NCBI RefSeq assembly: GCF_902459765.1
Contig: NZ_CABPSP010000004.1
Coordinates: forward strand, 124,001 to 188,000
Direction: 5' to 3'
DNA length: 64,000 nt
Source of the DNA: Pandoraea anapnoica
GTDB taxonomy: Bacteria > Pseudomonadota > Gammaproteobacteria > Burkholderiales > Burkholderiaceae
The notes under the pieces were generated by a model. It was not told the origin of the DNA and ran no database searches. It saw only the letters and a list, made by a program, of their open reading frames with translations. Positions 7,703 through 16,593 of the stretch are shown here, in pieces (positions within the stretch are counted from its first letter, which is position 1; every line of letters begins with the position of its first letter). Made by a program: the position numbers and the translations under genes.

Positions 7703-8488
7703 ATGCATGCCATTTCCCGCCAGCTAAACACCATCCCCGTCGAAGCCACTCAAAACGTGAGGGTGCATCGCGCCTTCGACGTCGTCGAGTCCGCAGGCCC
7801 AAGATGCAGCACTTGTCTGCTGCGCCAGTTCTGTCTGGCCGAAGGACTCAATGATGAGTCGATCCGCCGTCTGGACGGCGTGACAAGTGTTCGGCGCACG
7901 GTTCGGCGCGGCGAAGTGCTGTTCCGACCGGGGGACACGCTCGAGTACATCTACGCGGTACGCGCCGGTTCGTTCAAGACGGTGCTGACGCACCCCGACG
8001 GACGCGAGCAAGTCACGGGCTATCTCCTCGGTGGAGAGTTGCTGGGCCTGGGAGGCATTGCCAGCGGCCGATATGTCTCCGAAGCCGTGGCCCTCGAAGA
8101 CAGTCAGGTCTGCGCAATCCAGTTCGCAGAACTGGAGGCCATTGCCGCGAAGGTGCCGGTCATGCAGCATCAGCTTCACCGGCTGATCGCTGCGGGCATC
8201 GTGCGCGAACAACAACAGTTGCTTCGCCTGGGAACCGCTCGCGGGGAGGCCCGACTGGCGAGCTTTCTGCTGGATGTGTCGTCGCGGCTGGCCGCCCGGG
8301 GATACTCGCCGAACGCATTCCTGCTTCGCATGACGCGCGAGGAAATCGGCAGCTTTCTAGGCCTGCAACTCGAAACGGTGAGTCGCATGCTTTCCCGCAT
8401 GCAGGCACAGGAAGCGTTACGGGTGCGCCAACGCGAGATCACGCTGCTCGATACGCAGCGACTGAACCAAATGGCGAACGCCGTTTAG
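7703..8488 (+). CDS. fnr: FNR/Anr-type oxygen-sensing regulator
   Basis: A 261-residue Crp/Fnr protein. Cysteines at 35, 38, 44 and 137 have the same spacing (3, 6, 93) as the four [4Fe-4S] ligands of E. coli FNR, so this is an oxygen-labile iron-sulfur sensor rather than a heme or cAMP type. A cyclic-nucleotide-like barrel precedes a helix-turn-helix with E-T-V-S-R, the residues that read TTGAT half-sites. ATG 7703 is preferred over a TTG at 7688. It is the obvious candidate to act at the many TTGA-N6-TCAA boxes in the window. Confidence 0.95.
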   Translation: MHAISRQLNTIPVEATQNVRVHRAFDVVESAGPRCSTCLLRQFCLAEGLNDESIRRLDGVTSVRRTVRRGEVLFRPGDTLEYIYAVRAGSFKTVLTHPDGREQVTGYLLGGELLGLGGIASGRYVSEAVALEDSQVCAIQFAELEAIAAKVPVMQHQLHRLIAAGIVREQQQLLRLGTARGEARLASFLLDVSSRLAARGYSPNAFLLRMTREEIGSFLGLQLETVSRMLSRMQAQEALRVRQREITLLDTQRLNQMANAV

Positions 8489-8519
8489 TAATCGCGCTAC
8501 GTTCACGGAGCGCGACAGC

Positions 8520-9515
8520 ATGCGAGCGATGCAACTATCCAAGGCTGACGGCGCGCTCAGACTCGTCGACATTCCTGTGCCAGCGCCGGGCCCTGCACAA
8601 GTGCTGATTCGTGTCAGTGTGTGTGGCGTTTGCCGCACCGACCTGCATGTCGTCGATAACGAATTGCCCGACGTTCCCGATGGCATTATTCCCGGCCACG
8701 AAATCGTGGGGATCGTCACTGCCAAGGGGGGGAGCGTAGGGGATTTGCAAATTGGCGACCGTGTCGGCGTGCCGTGGCTGGGATCGACCTGTGGATGCTG
8801 CCGCTTTTGCCTGAACCACAAGGAAAATCTCTGCGAAGCGGCGCGATTTACCGGCTACACGCTCAACGGTGGTTACGCTGAGTATGTCGTCGCCGAAGCG
8901 CAGTTCACGTTCAAACTCCCTGATGCCTATGATGACGCGACTGCCGCGCCGCTGCTGTGCGCGGGCCTCATCGGCTATCGGTCACTGAGCATGACCGGTG
9001 ACGCGCGGCGTCTTGGGATCTATGGATTTGGCGCTGCGGCGCATCTCATTGCGCAGATCGCGAGCGCTCAGGCACGCGAAGTGTATGCCTTCACCCGACC
9101 CGGCGACGACGAAGGCGTGGCGTTCGCCCTGTCGCACGGCGCCCATTGGGTTGGCCCGAGCGATGCGAATCCGCCCGTGCCGCTGGACGCCGCCATCATC
9201 TTCGCGCCGGTCGGCTCGCTGGTGCCTCAGGCGCTCGCCGCCGTCGACCGTGGAGGCGCCGTCGTTTGCGCCGGCATTCACATGAGCGATATCCCGAGGT
9301 TTGCTTACCGACTGTTATGGGGCGAGCGTCAGGTGCGCTCCGTGGCGAATCTGACGAGAGCGGACGGTCTGGCCTTTCTCGCACTCGCCGAGAGGATCGC
9401 GCTTAAAGTGGCCACGACAACGTACCCGCTCGAAAAGGCCAACGCAGCACTTGATGACCTGCGCCGCGGTGCCATTTCGGGCGCGGCTGTACTTCAAGTG
9501 CGGCCTGCTGCGTAG
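8520..9515 (+). CDS. Zinc-dependent alcohol dehydrogenase
   Basis: A 331-residue medium-chain dehydrogenase. It has catalytic zinc residues in CGVCRTDLH and GHE, a structural zinc site in the four-cysteine stretch CGCCRFCLNHKENLC, and a Rossmann region (GIYGFGAAAH). It interconverts alcohols and aldehydes with NAD(P)H and could dispose of reductant when respiration is limited. It starts 32 nt after the FNR gene and is probably co-transcribed with it. Confidence 0.92.
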   Translation: MRAMQLSKADGALRLVDIPVPAPGPAQVLIRVSVCGVCRTDLHVVDNELPDVPDGIIPGHEIVGIVTAKGGSVGDLQIGDRVGVPWLGSTCGCCRFCLNHKENLCEAARFTGYTLNGGYAEYVVAEAQFTFKLPDAYDDATAAPLLCAGLIGYRSLSMTGDARRLGIYGFGAAAHLIAQIASAQAREVYAFTRPGDDEGVAFALSHGAHWVGPSDANPPVPLDAAIIFAPVGSLVPQALAAVDRGGAVVCAGIHMSDIPRFAYRLLWGERQVRSVANLTRADGLAFLALAERIALKVATTTYPLEKANAALDDLRRGAISGAAVLQVRPAA

Positions 9516-9529
9516 ATATCCGCCTGCGT

Positions 9530-11512
9530 TCAATGCGCTGCGGGCGGCGTCGAAGCAGAGGGTTCCAGCGGAATGACGGTGGTAACCACGGTGCCGCCCT
9601 CCGACGGGCTGCGGACTTCCAGCGTCCCGCCGAGCAGGCGTGCCCGCTCCCGCATGCTGATGAGCCCCAGGGCATCCGGTTTCGGACGCGTCGGCGGCAA
9701 TCCTCGCCCATTGTCGGAAATACGAAGTCTGCACTCCCGGTCGCAAGCCAATTCGACCGTTATCGCGGTGGCATGTGCATGTTTGGCGACGTTGTTCAGG
9801 GCCTCCTGCACGATACGGAACAATGTCGTCGCGACCGCTGGCGCGACAGCGGGTAATCCGTGTGTCCCCGTCACATCGACGACCACGCCGTAGCGCCGTG
9901 AAAACTCCTGCGCGTACCATTCAATAGCCGGACCGAGCCCCAGATCGTCGAGCATGGGCGGACGCAGATCGGCTGCCATCTGGCGAACTGCACTGACCAT
10001 GCCGTCGATCGACTGTTCGATACGCTTGACGTCCGCAGACATTGCGGGCTGACCGTCCAATGCTTGCCTGAGCATCGCTGCGTCCATTTTCAATGCGGTG
10101 AGACGCTGACCGAGATCGTCATGAAGTTCTCGCGCGATACGGGACTTCTCGTCTTCACGAACCTCCTGAAGACGTGCGTTGAGCTTCTCGAGTTCCTGGC
10201 GGGATGTTTGCAGAGCGCTCGCCATCTGACGTTGCTCCGTGACGTCGCGCAACACGACCGTAAAGAACTTGCCCCCTGCGTCGGCACTCTGTGAAATGGA
10301 CGCCTCCATCGGAAACTCCTCACCGTCCGCTCGCACCCCCCAGAGCGGGCGACCGCGCCCCATCAATCGCTCCGACACCCCGGTCGCCCCGAAGCGTTCG
10401 ATGTGCTGAAAGTGGGCGTCGCGGAATCGTTCGGGGATGAAGCGTCCAATCGGCTCCCCGATCACCTCCATGGCGCTGCACTTGAAAATGCTTTCGGCAG
10501 TCGGGTTGAAAATCTGGATTCGCTGCTGCGCGTCGATGGTGATGATCGCCTCCCGCACCGATTGGATGACGCTGAATAGCCGACTCTCGGAGCGTTGCTT
10601 GCCGATCGCCGCCCGCTCGTTGACCGCCATGGCGTGCCGACGGGAGCGCAGGGCGACGACCCAGGCGAGTACCGTGATGACGCTCAGCAAGACGCCGAAG
10701 ACAAGCGCCCAATTGGCGACGCCCGCGCCGCGCAGTGCAGCAAACTCGCCTGAGGCGGTGTAGGCCAGTTCCAGCGCTGGCCGGTCCGCGTAGGCAACTG
10801 TTGCGACGGTTCGATAATCGACCGGCGGTCGAGGCTCTGCCGGCGCGCGAGGCGAGAGGCTGTCGAATATCTGTTGCGCGGGCCCTTTGTCGCCGTTCAC
10901 GGCAATCGTCAATGTCAGGTCATGAAGCAACGGTCCGATTGCTGCGTGAACCAGCGTATCGACATTGGCAATGGCGTAAGTGCAGTCCGGCGACGGATCC
11001 TTGCTCGTCAGAAAGACAAGCGATGGCGGAGCACCGGACACCGTGGCGCTGGCAAAGAGACGTTCCCGGAAGTCAGGACCGGAGGGAAGGCGCACGCGGT
11101 CGCCGGTGCCGAGCACCGGCTCCCCGCTCGGTGAGTAGCCGGACGTTCTGACGATATCTCCACCTGAGCGTTCGCACTTGCCGAAGCTTAATAGTCCGGG
11201 CAGACGTTCCGACAGCTTCATCTTTTTGACGTAATCGATCCAGCGAGCGTCGTCGGGCTTGGGCGTAGCCGCCATGAGGTCGGACGCGGCATGCAAGGCG
11301 TCCTCATAGGCGGTGAGTGCGATCGAAAGCTTGTCGGTTGCCGCGCTCGTGCGCAAGGCGAAACGCGCATCGACATTGCTCTGAAGTGCTGTCCGAACGG
11401 CCATCCAGTTGGCCAGCGCAACAACCACACACATCACACAAAGCATGGCGACGAGCACGGTATCCGCCCGGCGGCGCGAAGGGAATTGCGTGCTGCGAAG
11501 CGTTCTGGCCAT
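9530..11512 (-). CDS. CHASE-PAS sensor histidine kinase
   Basis: A 660-residue membrane kinase. A transmembrane helix (about residues 20-38) is followed by a periplasmic CHASE domain (RLPGLLSFGKCE), a second helix (about 270-292), a PAS domain (SVIQSVREAIITIDAQQRI), then HisKA_3 with ARELHDDLGQRLTALKMD and a HATPase with DNGRGLPP. ATG 11512 is used; a TTG lies directly before it. It faces the alcohol dehydrogenase end to end (14-nt gap). Its probable partner is the NarL-type regulator at 6921. Confidence 0.92.
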   Translation of the reverse strand: MARTLRSTQFPSRRRADTVLVAMLCVMCVVVALANWMAVRTALQSNVDARFALRTSAATDKLSIALTAYEDALHAASDLMAATPKPDDARWIDYVKKMKLSERLPGLLSFGKCERSGGDIVRTSGYSPSGEPVLGTGDRVRLPSGPDFRERLFASATVSGAPPSLVFLTSKDPSPDCTYAIANVDTLVHAAIGPLLHDLTLTIAVNGDKGPAQQIFDSLSPRAPAEPRPPVDYRTVATVAYADRPALELAYTASGEFAALRGAGVANWALVFGVLLSVITVLAWVVALRSRRHAMAVNERAAIGKQRSESRLFSVIQSVREAIITIDAQQRIQIFNPTAESIFKCSAMEVIGEPIGRFIPERFRDAHFQHIERFGATGVSERLMGRGRPLWGVRADGEEFPMEASISQSADAGGKFFTVVLRDVTEQRQMASALQTSRQELEKLNARLQEVREDEKSRIARELHDDLGQRLTALKMDAAMLRQALDGQPAMSADVKRIEQSIDGMVSAVRQMAADLRPPMLDDLGLGPAIEWYAQEFSRRYGVVVDVTGTHGLPAVAPAVATTLFRIVQEALNNVAKHAHATAITVELACDRECRLRISDNGRGLPPTRPKPDALGLISMRERARLLGGTLEVRSPSEGGTVVTTVIPLEPSASTPPAAH

Positions 11513-11656
11513 CAATCGCCCCGATTCAAGAGTGATTCAAGCGTTATCGCGCGGTAGGTAGGCTAGTTGTATCAGCGTTCTCCTGCATTTCCCATACGCA
11601 TCAATCCGAAATGTCGACGGCCGCTGGCAGGGACATATGACGGACCGATGGTCGCC

Positions 11657-11670
11657 TTGACGTTCATCAA
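11657..11670 (+). promoter_or_regulatory. FNR/Anr box (TTGACGTTCATCAA) with -10
   Basis: An FNR-consensus palindrome. A -10-like TACTGT at 11692-11697 lies 33.5 nt from the box centre, placing the box at about -41.5 (class II). The predicted transcription start near 11704 argues that translation begins at ATG 11731 rather than at the more upstream ATG at 11704. Confidence 0.82.
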
Positions 11671-11730
11671 GGGCACCCCCACGGACTGTACTACTGTTCA
11701 AAGATGACTTCACGTCTCAGGAGCATGACT

Positions 11731-12573
11731 ATGACTTACCGCACGTTACTCGTACATGTCGACAACAGCGATCGATGCCGCGCCAGGGTTGAACTGGCGG
11801 CTAGCTTCGCCTATCGGTTCCCAGCCCATTTAGCGGGTATCTACCTGCCGTTTCATCCTCCGGGTTTTCCCGATGTGACGGCCATGGGCGGCACCGGGCT
11901 ACCGCCGCCGCCCGCGCCCGAGAGCGACCCCAAACGCCTCGCTCAGGCCGAACAGATGTTCACGGAAGTCTGTCGGCGGCAGGACGTCAGCCCGGAATGG
12001 ATCACGCCGCCCTACGAAGAAAACCCCGAAATGCGGACCCATGCCCGGTATTCGGATCTCGTGATCGTTGGACAAGAAGATCGTTCCGACCCCGAGTCCT
12101 CGCCGACGATCGGATTTGTCGCGTCGGTCGTGCTCGGAGGCGGGCGGCCGGTATTGGTCCTCCCGTATGCGGGGAAGCTGCCCACGGCCTTCAATCATGT
12201 GCTTGTGGCGTGGGATGGCGGCCGCGAAGCCGCGCGTGCCGCCGCCGACGCCATGCCGTTTCTGCGCTCGGCGAAAGCGGTCGACGTGATGCATGTCAGC
12301 CGGGGCGCTCGTCCGGACGATCTGGGCCCCATTCCCGGCATGGACATCGCCATCTATTTTGCGCGACATGGTGTCAACGTCACTGTGACACCGGAGCGCA
12401 AGGCAAACGATGTCGCAATTGGCGAGGCGTTACTCTCGCGCGCCGCCGACATGAACGCGGACCTCATCGTAATGGGCGGGTATGGGCATTCGCGCATGCA
12501 GGAGTGGGTGCTGGGCGGCGTGACCCGCACCATGCTCGAAACCATGACGGTTCCTGTGCTGATGTCGCACTGA
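11731..12573 (+). CDS. Universal stress protein (tandem domain)
   Basis: A 280-residue protein with two UspA-like halves. The N-terminal half has lost a clear nucleotide signature. The C-terminal half keeps GGYGHSRMQEWVLGGVTRTM. AGGAG lies 8 nt before ATG 11731, and the predicted FNR-dependent transcript would begin close to 11704. The zinc alcohol dehydrogenase starts 25 nt downstream, so the two are likely one anaerobic unit. Confidence 0.92.
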   Translation: MTYRTLLVHVDNSDRCRARVELAASFAYRFPAHLAGIYLPFHPPGFPDVTAMGGTGLPPPPAPESDPKRLAQAEQMFTEVCRRQDVSPEWITPPYEENPEMRTHARYSDLVIVGQEDRSDPESSPTIGFVASVVLGGGRPVLVLPYAGKLPTAFNHVLVAWDGGREAARAAADAMPFLRSAKAVDVMHVSRGARPDDLGPIPGMDIAIYFARHGVNVTVTPERKANDVAIGEALLSRAADMNADLIVMGGYGHSRMQEWVLGGVTRTMLETMTVPVLMSH

Positions 12574-12597
12574 ACCTGACCAATGCGGAGTGGCGCC

Positions 12598-13641
12598 ATG
12601 AAAGCCCTTGTATTCCACGGTACACAGCAAATCACGCTGGAAGACCGACCGATCCCCGATATCCTGGCACCAACCGATGCCATCGTGAGGATTCGCAAGA
12701 CGACGATTTGCGGTACGGATCTTCACATCCTGAAGGGTGACGTTCCTACGGTGACACCGGGCCGCATTCTTGGTCACGAGGGCGTCGGGGAAGTCGTGCA
12801 AACCGGCGATGCAGTCACGTCCTTCAAGGCAGGCGATCGGGTGCTGATCTCGTGCATTTCATCCTGCGGAAAGTGTCCTGCGTGCCGCAAAGGCATGTAT
12901 TCCCATTGCGCCGTGGGCGGGTGGATTCTCGGCAACCGCATTGACGGAACGCAGGCCGAATACGTTCGCACGCCTTATGCAGACACCAGCCTCTACCTCG
13001 CGCCCGCCAGTGTAGATGACGATACGCTGGTCATGCTGAGCGACATCCTGCCGACCGGCTTCGAATGCGGTGTTCTGAATGGGAAGGTTCAACCCGGCAG
13101 CAGCGTCGCCATCGTCGGGGCGGGGCCGATCGGACTGGCGGCATTGCTCACGGCACAGTTCTTTAGCCCGGCTCAGGTAATCGTCATCGATCCCGACATC
13201 GCACGGCTGGAAGTGGCCTTACGGCTCGGCGCGACGGCCATCGTGTCTCCGGAAAAGGAGGACGCTGCTGCGTTCGTCCGCAGCCTGACAGGCGGGCAGG
13301 GCGTCGACACGGCCATTGAAGCGGTCGGCGTGCCGGCGACTTTCGAACTCTGCGAAGCGATCGTGGCTGCCGGCGGCACGATTGCGAACGTCGGTGTCCA
13401 CGGTCGCAAGGTAGACCTGCATCTCGAATCCCTGTGGGACAGGAATATCAGTATCACGACCCGGCTGGTCGACACCGCCGCAACGCCCATGTTGCTCAAA
13501 ACCATTGAATCAGGGCGGCTCGCACCGGCTGTCCTGATCACTCACCACTTTTCGCTCGCCGATATTCTTGCCGCCTATCGAACCTTCGGTGACGCGGCAA
13601 ACACACATGCGTTGAAAGTGATCATTACACCGAAGGCGTAG
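12598..13641 (+). CDS. Zinc-dependent alcohol dehydrogenase (secondary-alcohol type)
   Basis: A 347-residue medium-chain dehydrogenase with catalytic zinc motif CGTDLH and GHEGVGE, structural cysteines in CGKCPACRKGMYSHC, and the Rossmann motif GAGPIGLAA. It resembles the isopropanol/secondary-alcohol dehydrogenase branch. ATG 12598 fits the family N-terminus (MKALVFHG); ATG 12583 is an in-frame alternative. It lies downstream of the Usp gene in the FNR-box operon, so it may serve redox balancing without oxygen. Confidence 0.92.
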   Translation: MKALVFHGTQQITLEDRPIPDILAPTDAIVRIRKTTICGTDLHILKGDVPTVTPGRILGHEGVGEVVQTGDAVTSFKAGDRVLISCISSCGKCPACRKGMYSHCAVGGWILGNRIDGTQAEYVRTPYADTSLYLAPASVDDDTLVMLSDILPTGFECGVLNGKVQPGSSVAIVGAGPIGLAALLTAQFFSPAQVIVIDPDIARLEVALRLGATAIVSPEKEDAAAFVRSLTGGQGVDTAIEAVGVPATFELCEAIVAAGGTIANVGVHGRKVDLHLESLWDRNISITTRLVDTAATPMLLKTIESGRLAPAVLITHHFSLADILAAYRTFGDAANTHALKVIITPKA

Positions 13642-13690
13642 CGCCTGACTGGTCCATGGGCACCGCGTAGCGCGCCGCCGACGAAGGCAT

Positions 13691-14602
13691 TCACCGGCGG
13701 CTGGCCAGTTCGTCGAGCAAGTCGACAAGCGCCTCACGCACGGCCGGCGTGACATCGATGGCGTTCGACGCGTGGGGCACGGTATTACAGGTCACGACCG
13801 ATCCGGCACCTGCGGCGATCAGTTCGTCGACGCCGATCCCGTCGAACAGCCCGTGCACCGCGATACACACGGGACTTCCGAAGCCCACTTTGACCAACGC
13901 GCCAATCGTGGCGAGCATCGTTTGCCCGCTCGCGAGAATGTCGTCCACGATCACCGGCTGGCGATGCCCATAAGCCGCTGGCACATGTAGCTCAAGGCTG
14001 ACTTGCCGGTCGCCCTGTCGAGTCTTGTGAGCCACGACCGACGGCGCGCCGATTCGCCCGGCGATCTGTGCCACCCACGCGGCGCTTTCGTCGTCCGGGC
14101 CGACAATGAGCGGATCGGGAACGTTCGCGGCGATCCACGCGGCGGTCGCGGTCGCGCTGTGGGGAGAGCGCACCGGAATCGTATAAACGGCGCAAAGCGA
14201 TGGCAGGCGGTGCAAATGCGGTTCAACGGCGACCAGACCATCGAACCAGGTACTGAGCAACCGGCCGAAGCTGTTGGCCGATACCGATTCCCCCGGACGA
14301 AAACGCGCATCCTGACGCAAGTAGCACAAATATGGCGCGACCAGAATCACCTCACGCGCGCCGAGGTCTCGCGCCGTGTCTGCGGCGAAGAGGAGCGGCA
14401 GCAGTTTCGCGTCGGGCCGGTTCAACGAGCAGACGATAACGATCGACTTTCCGCTCAGCGGGCCGTCAAGCGTGACAAGTTGCTCGCCATCCGGAAATCG
14501 ATGGATCAGCAAGCGTTGCAGGGGACATTCGATGAGTCCGGCGAGCACCCGGGCAAACGATTCGTTTCCGGGCATAGCGTAAATGGCGACGTCTTTCATC
14601 AT
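13691..14602 (-). CDS. prs: Ribose-phosphate pyrophosphokinase-like protein
   Basis: A 303-residue PRPP synthetase-family protein with RFPDGE, the flexible-loop region YLRQDARFRPGE, and the PRPP-binding loop IVDDILASGQT. PRPP synthetases convert ribose 5-phosphate and ATP to PRPP and AMP. It overlaps the phosphorylase gene by 4 bp (ATGA), so the two are translationally coupled. It is divergent in sequence from the housekeeping enzyme type, so it is more likely an accessory paralogue of the low-oxygen island. Confidence 0.88.
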   Translation of the reverse strand: MMKDVAIYAMPGNESFARVLAGLIECPLQRLLIHRFPDGEQLVTLDGPLSGKSIVIVCSLNRPDAKLLPLLFAADTARDLGAREVILVAPYLCYLRQDARFRPGESVSANSFGRLLSTWFDGLVAVEPHLHRLPSLCAVYTIPVRSPHSATATAAWIAANVPDPLIVGPDDESAAWVAQIAGRIGAPSVVAHKTRQGDRQVSLELHVPAAYGHRQPVIVDDILASGQTMLATIGALVKVGFGSPVCIAVHGLFDGIGVDELIAAGAGSVVTCNTVPHASNAIDVTPAVREALVDLLDELASRR

Positions 14603-16260
14603 GCCCTCACACAGACAATGTCAGGAAAGCGGTTTGCATACTCGAATGCATATTCGAGTTCACCGGGACTCTCCGCGTAGATGGTAAAAAGCGGCTGCCC
14701 CGCGCCGACTATGGTGCCGACTGGCGATTCAAACACCACCCCGGCGCGCGTCGCGAGGGGGGCGCCAGCAAGCTTCGCAACGCGCGACAGGTGGCGATTG
14801 TCTACGGTGGTGACAACACCGGCGTGGCGAGCCGTTATCGGCTTGCTATGACGCCCGACGACAGGCTCCAGCATGCCGCCCTGAGCCTCACAGATGCGCT
14901 GAAACTGTTGCCAGGCGAGACCGCTGACCAACACGCGGCGCGCCATCTGTGCCCCTTCGCCGGGTAACGCCTTGCCACCGGCCTCCAAGATCCGCCCTGC
15001 GATTTCCACGCTCTTGGTCATCAAATCCATCGGTGCCCGGGCGCGATTCTGCAGCACGGCCAGTACGTCGCGGGCTTCGAGACTGGGCCCGATACCTCGC
15101 CCAACCGGTTCGTTGCCCTGACAGACGTACGTGATGACCTCCAGCCCAAGCGCGCGTGCGATGGTGCGCAGTCGTTCGGAAAAGAGTGTGCTGGCGTAGT
15201 CCGATCGAATCTTGGCCGTGGGGCCGACCGGGATATCGATCAGAACGTGCGTCGCGCCGACGGCAAGCTTCTTCGACAGAATCGATGCGACCATCTGCGC
15301 CTCGCTGTCCAGCTCCAGGGGGCGCTCCACCTGTATCAAAATGTCGTCTGCCGGACTCAGGTCCGCCGCGCCGCCAAAAACGACACATCCCCCGACATCC
15401 TCGACGACACGGCGCATTTCGTCCGCACTGAGATCGACGGGGGCTAACGTTGCCATGGCGTCGGCAGTGCCTGCGGGAGAGGTAATCGCACGCGAAGACG
15501 TTTTCGGCATGACCAGGCCCTGCGCCGTTACGATCGCCACGACGATAGGTGTCGTCCGATTACCGGGCAATCCACCGACGCTGTGCTTGTCCATGACCTT
15601 GTCGGCACGCCATGTCAGCGTCTTTCCCGTTGCGACCATGACCTGCGTGAGCGAGATGATTTCGTCGTCGGAAAGACGGTTGCCTGTACACGCGGTCAGG
15701 AATGACGAGATATGAATGGACGAATAGTGGCCCGCAGCGATATCGCCGACCACCTCGCTTAATGCGTCGTATGTGAAGGGTTCACCGTACATGCGCCCGC
15801 GAACATGGCGAAAGGACTCCAGAGGCGGCATGTGCTGAACCCTCACCCAATCTCCTTCGGCAACGTCCAGTGCTTGTAGTGCCGCCTCGCTCAAGCCGAT
15901 CTCGTCGAGTTCCAGCCAATCGCCCGTGACCGTTTGCAACGTGGCCGCGATAGTCTTCTGACCATAGTCGAGCTGCAAACGTGTCTGCGCGGCAAACCCT
16001 TCGGAACGGCAGACCTGGCTGTCGTGACGGAGGTACGCAACGGCCTCACGAAGCGTGTCGACGCTGACATGACGGGCGCGTAAGCAACGCCCGCAGGGCG
16101 CTGCGGCCGCGTCGGGCGTGGATTGGCGGTCCGCCATCCCGGTCTCAGGGTCGGGAACCGCAATCGGGCAAGCGCTTTGGACCTTCTCCGGCACGGGACA
16201 CCTTCCTTGCAGAATGGGAAGCGGACGCATGGCGGAGATCGCGCTCGCGCGGACCGACAT
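14599..16260 (-). CDS. AMP/thymidine phosphorylase family protein
   Basis: A 553-residue member of the nucleoside phosphorylase family that includes archaeal AMP phosphorylase. The long N-terminal extension and the motif DKHSVGGLPGNRTTPIVVAI fit the AMP phosphorylase type better than classical DeoA (about 440 residues). AMP phosphorylase converts AMP and phosphate to adenine and ribose 1,5-bisphosphate; this activity is inferred, not shown. GAGG lies 8 nt before ATG 16260. The FNR box at 16320 lies about 40 nt upstream of its predicted start of transcription. Confidence 0.85.
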   Translation of the reverse strand: MSVRASAISAMRPLPILQGRCPVPEKVQSACPIAVPDPETGMADRQSTPDAAAAPCGRCLRARHVSVDTLREAVAYLRHDSQVCRSEGFAAQTRLQLDYGQKTIAATLQTVTGDWLELDEIGLSEAALQALDVAEGDWVRVQHMPPLESFRHVRGRMYGEPFTYDALSEVVGDIAAGHYSSIHISSFLTACTGNRLSDDEIISLTQVMVATGKTLTWRADKVMDKHSVGGLPGNRTTPIVVAIVTAQGLVMPKTSSRAITSPAGTADAMATLAPVDLSADEMRRVVEDVGGCVVFGGAADLSPADDILIQVERPLELDSEAQMVASILSKKLAVGATHVLIDIPVGPTAKIRSDYASTLFSERLRTIARALGLEVITYVCQGNEPVGRGIGPSLEARDVLAVLQNRARAPMDLMTKSVEIAGRILEAGGKALPGEGAQMARRVLVSGLAWQQFQRICEAQGGMLEPVVGRHSKPITARHAGVVTTVDNRHLSRVAKLAGAPLATRAGVVFESPVGTIVGAGQPLFTIYAESPGELEYAFEYANRFPDIVCVRA

Positions 16261-16319
16261 GCTGGTGCCTCAAAGCCTAGTCGGAATCCCGCCGAAGGTA
16301 GCGATTGGTTGTCATGACG

Positions 16320-16333
16320 TTGATGCGGGTCAA
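16320..16333 (-). promoter_or_regulatory. FNR/Anr box (TTGATGCGGGTCAA) of the phosphorylase-prs operon
   Basis: It fits TTGA-N6-TCAA. On the minus strand a -10-like TACCTT (16300 to 16295) follows, 31.5 nt from the box centre, about 2 nt shorter than at the other class II sites here. It lies 60 nt before the phosphorylase start codon. Confidence 0.7.
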
Positions 16334-16382
16334 ACGGTCGGGCGTCACAGACATCATGCTTTTTTCCGAGGGTGCGAAGACA

Positions 16383-16396
16383 TTGAGATATGTCAA
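16383..16396 (+). promoter_or_regulatory. FNR/Anr-like box (TTGAGATATGTCAA) of a predicted small RNA
   Basis: The site fits TTGA-N6-TCAA. A -10-like TAAGGT at 16419-16424 ends 34.5 nt from the box centre, which predicts transcription from about 16431 rightward. No open reading frame follows before the intrinsic terminator at 16537-16559. Confidence 0.6.
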
Positions 16397-16430
16397 CCGC
16401 ATGCCTGTCGATCAGCGCTAAGGTAAGAGC

Positions 16431-16559
16431 GTTGTCGGTGCCAGTCCACCGATGTCCGGATCCCCCGATGTTGCCGAGTCAGTGGCACTTGCGCCCGTAT
16501 ACGGCCCCGTTTAGGGCGCAAGCAAGTTGGGATTACGCCCGCTTCGGCGGGCTTTTTTT
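16431..16559 (+). ncRNA. Predicted anaerobically induced small RNA, about 130 nt
   Basis: The stretch has a promoter (FNR-like box 16383-16396, -10 at 16419-16424) and a strong intrinsic terminator, but no credible plus-strand gene in between. By eye the transcript folds into a 5' hairpin (TCGGTG/CACCGA, 16435-16452), a single-stranded linker containing a run of five C (about 16472), a 9-bp hairpin (CTTGCGCCC 16488-16496 with GGGCGCAAG 16514-16522) and the terminator hairpin. No known RNA family is recognised. The call is inference from architecture; no expression data were available. Confidence 0.5.
16537..16559 (+). terminator. Intrinsic terminator
   Basis: GCCCGC-TTCG-GCGGGC is a 6-bp GC stem with a stable tetraloop, followed by seven T. 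It points rightward and has no plus-strand protein gene between it and the convergent gene ends 3 kb upstream, so it must end a noncoding transcript. Confidence 0.9.
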
Positions 16560-16593
16560 ATGTCATGACCGCGCTCGCATCTGCGCGTCGACA

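Noticed and set aside
14003-14680. Long plus-strand frame opposite the PRPP synthetase gene
   Set aside because: Arginine-rich, no domain, and fully antiparallel to a well-supported gene: a shadow of GC-rich codon usage.
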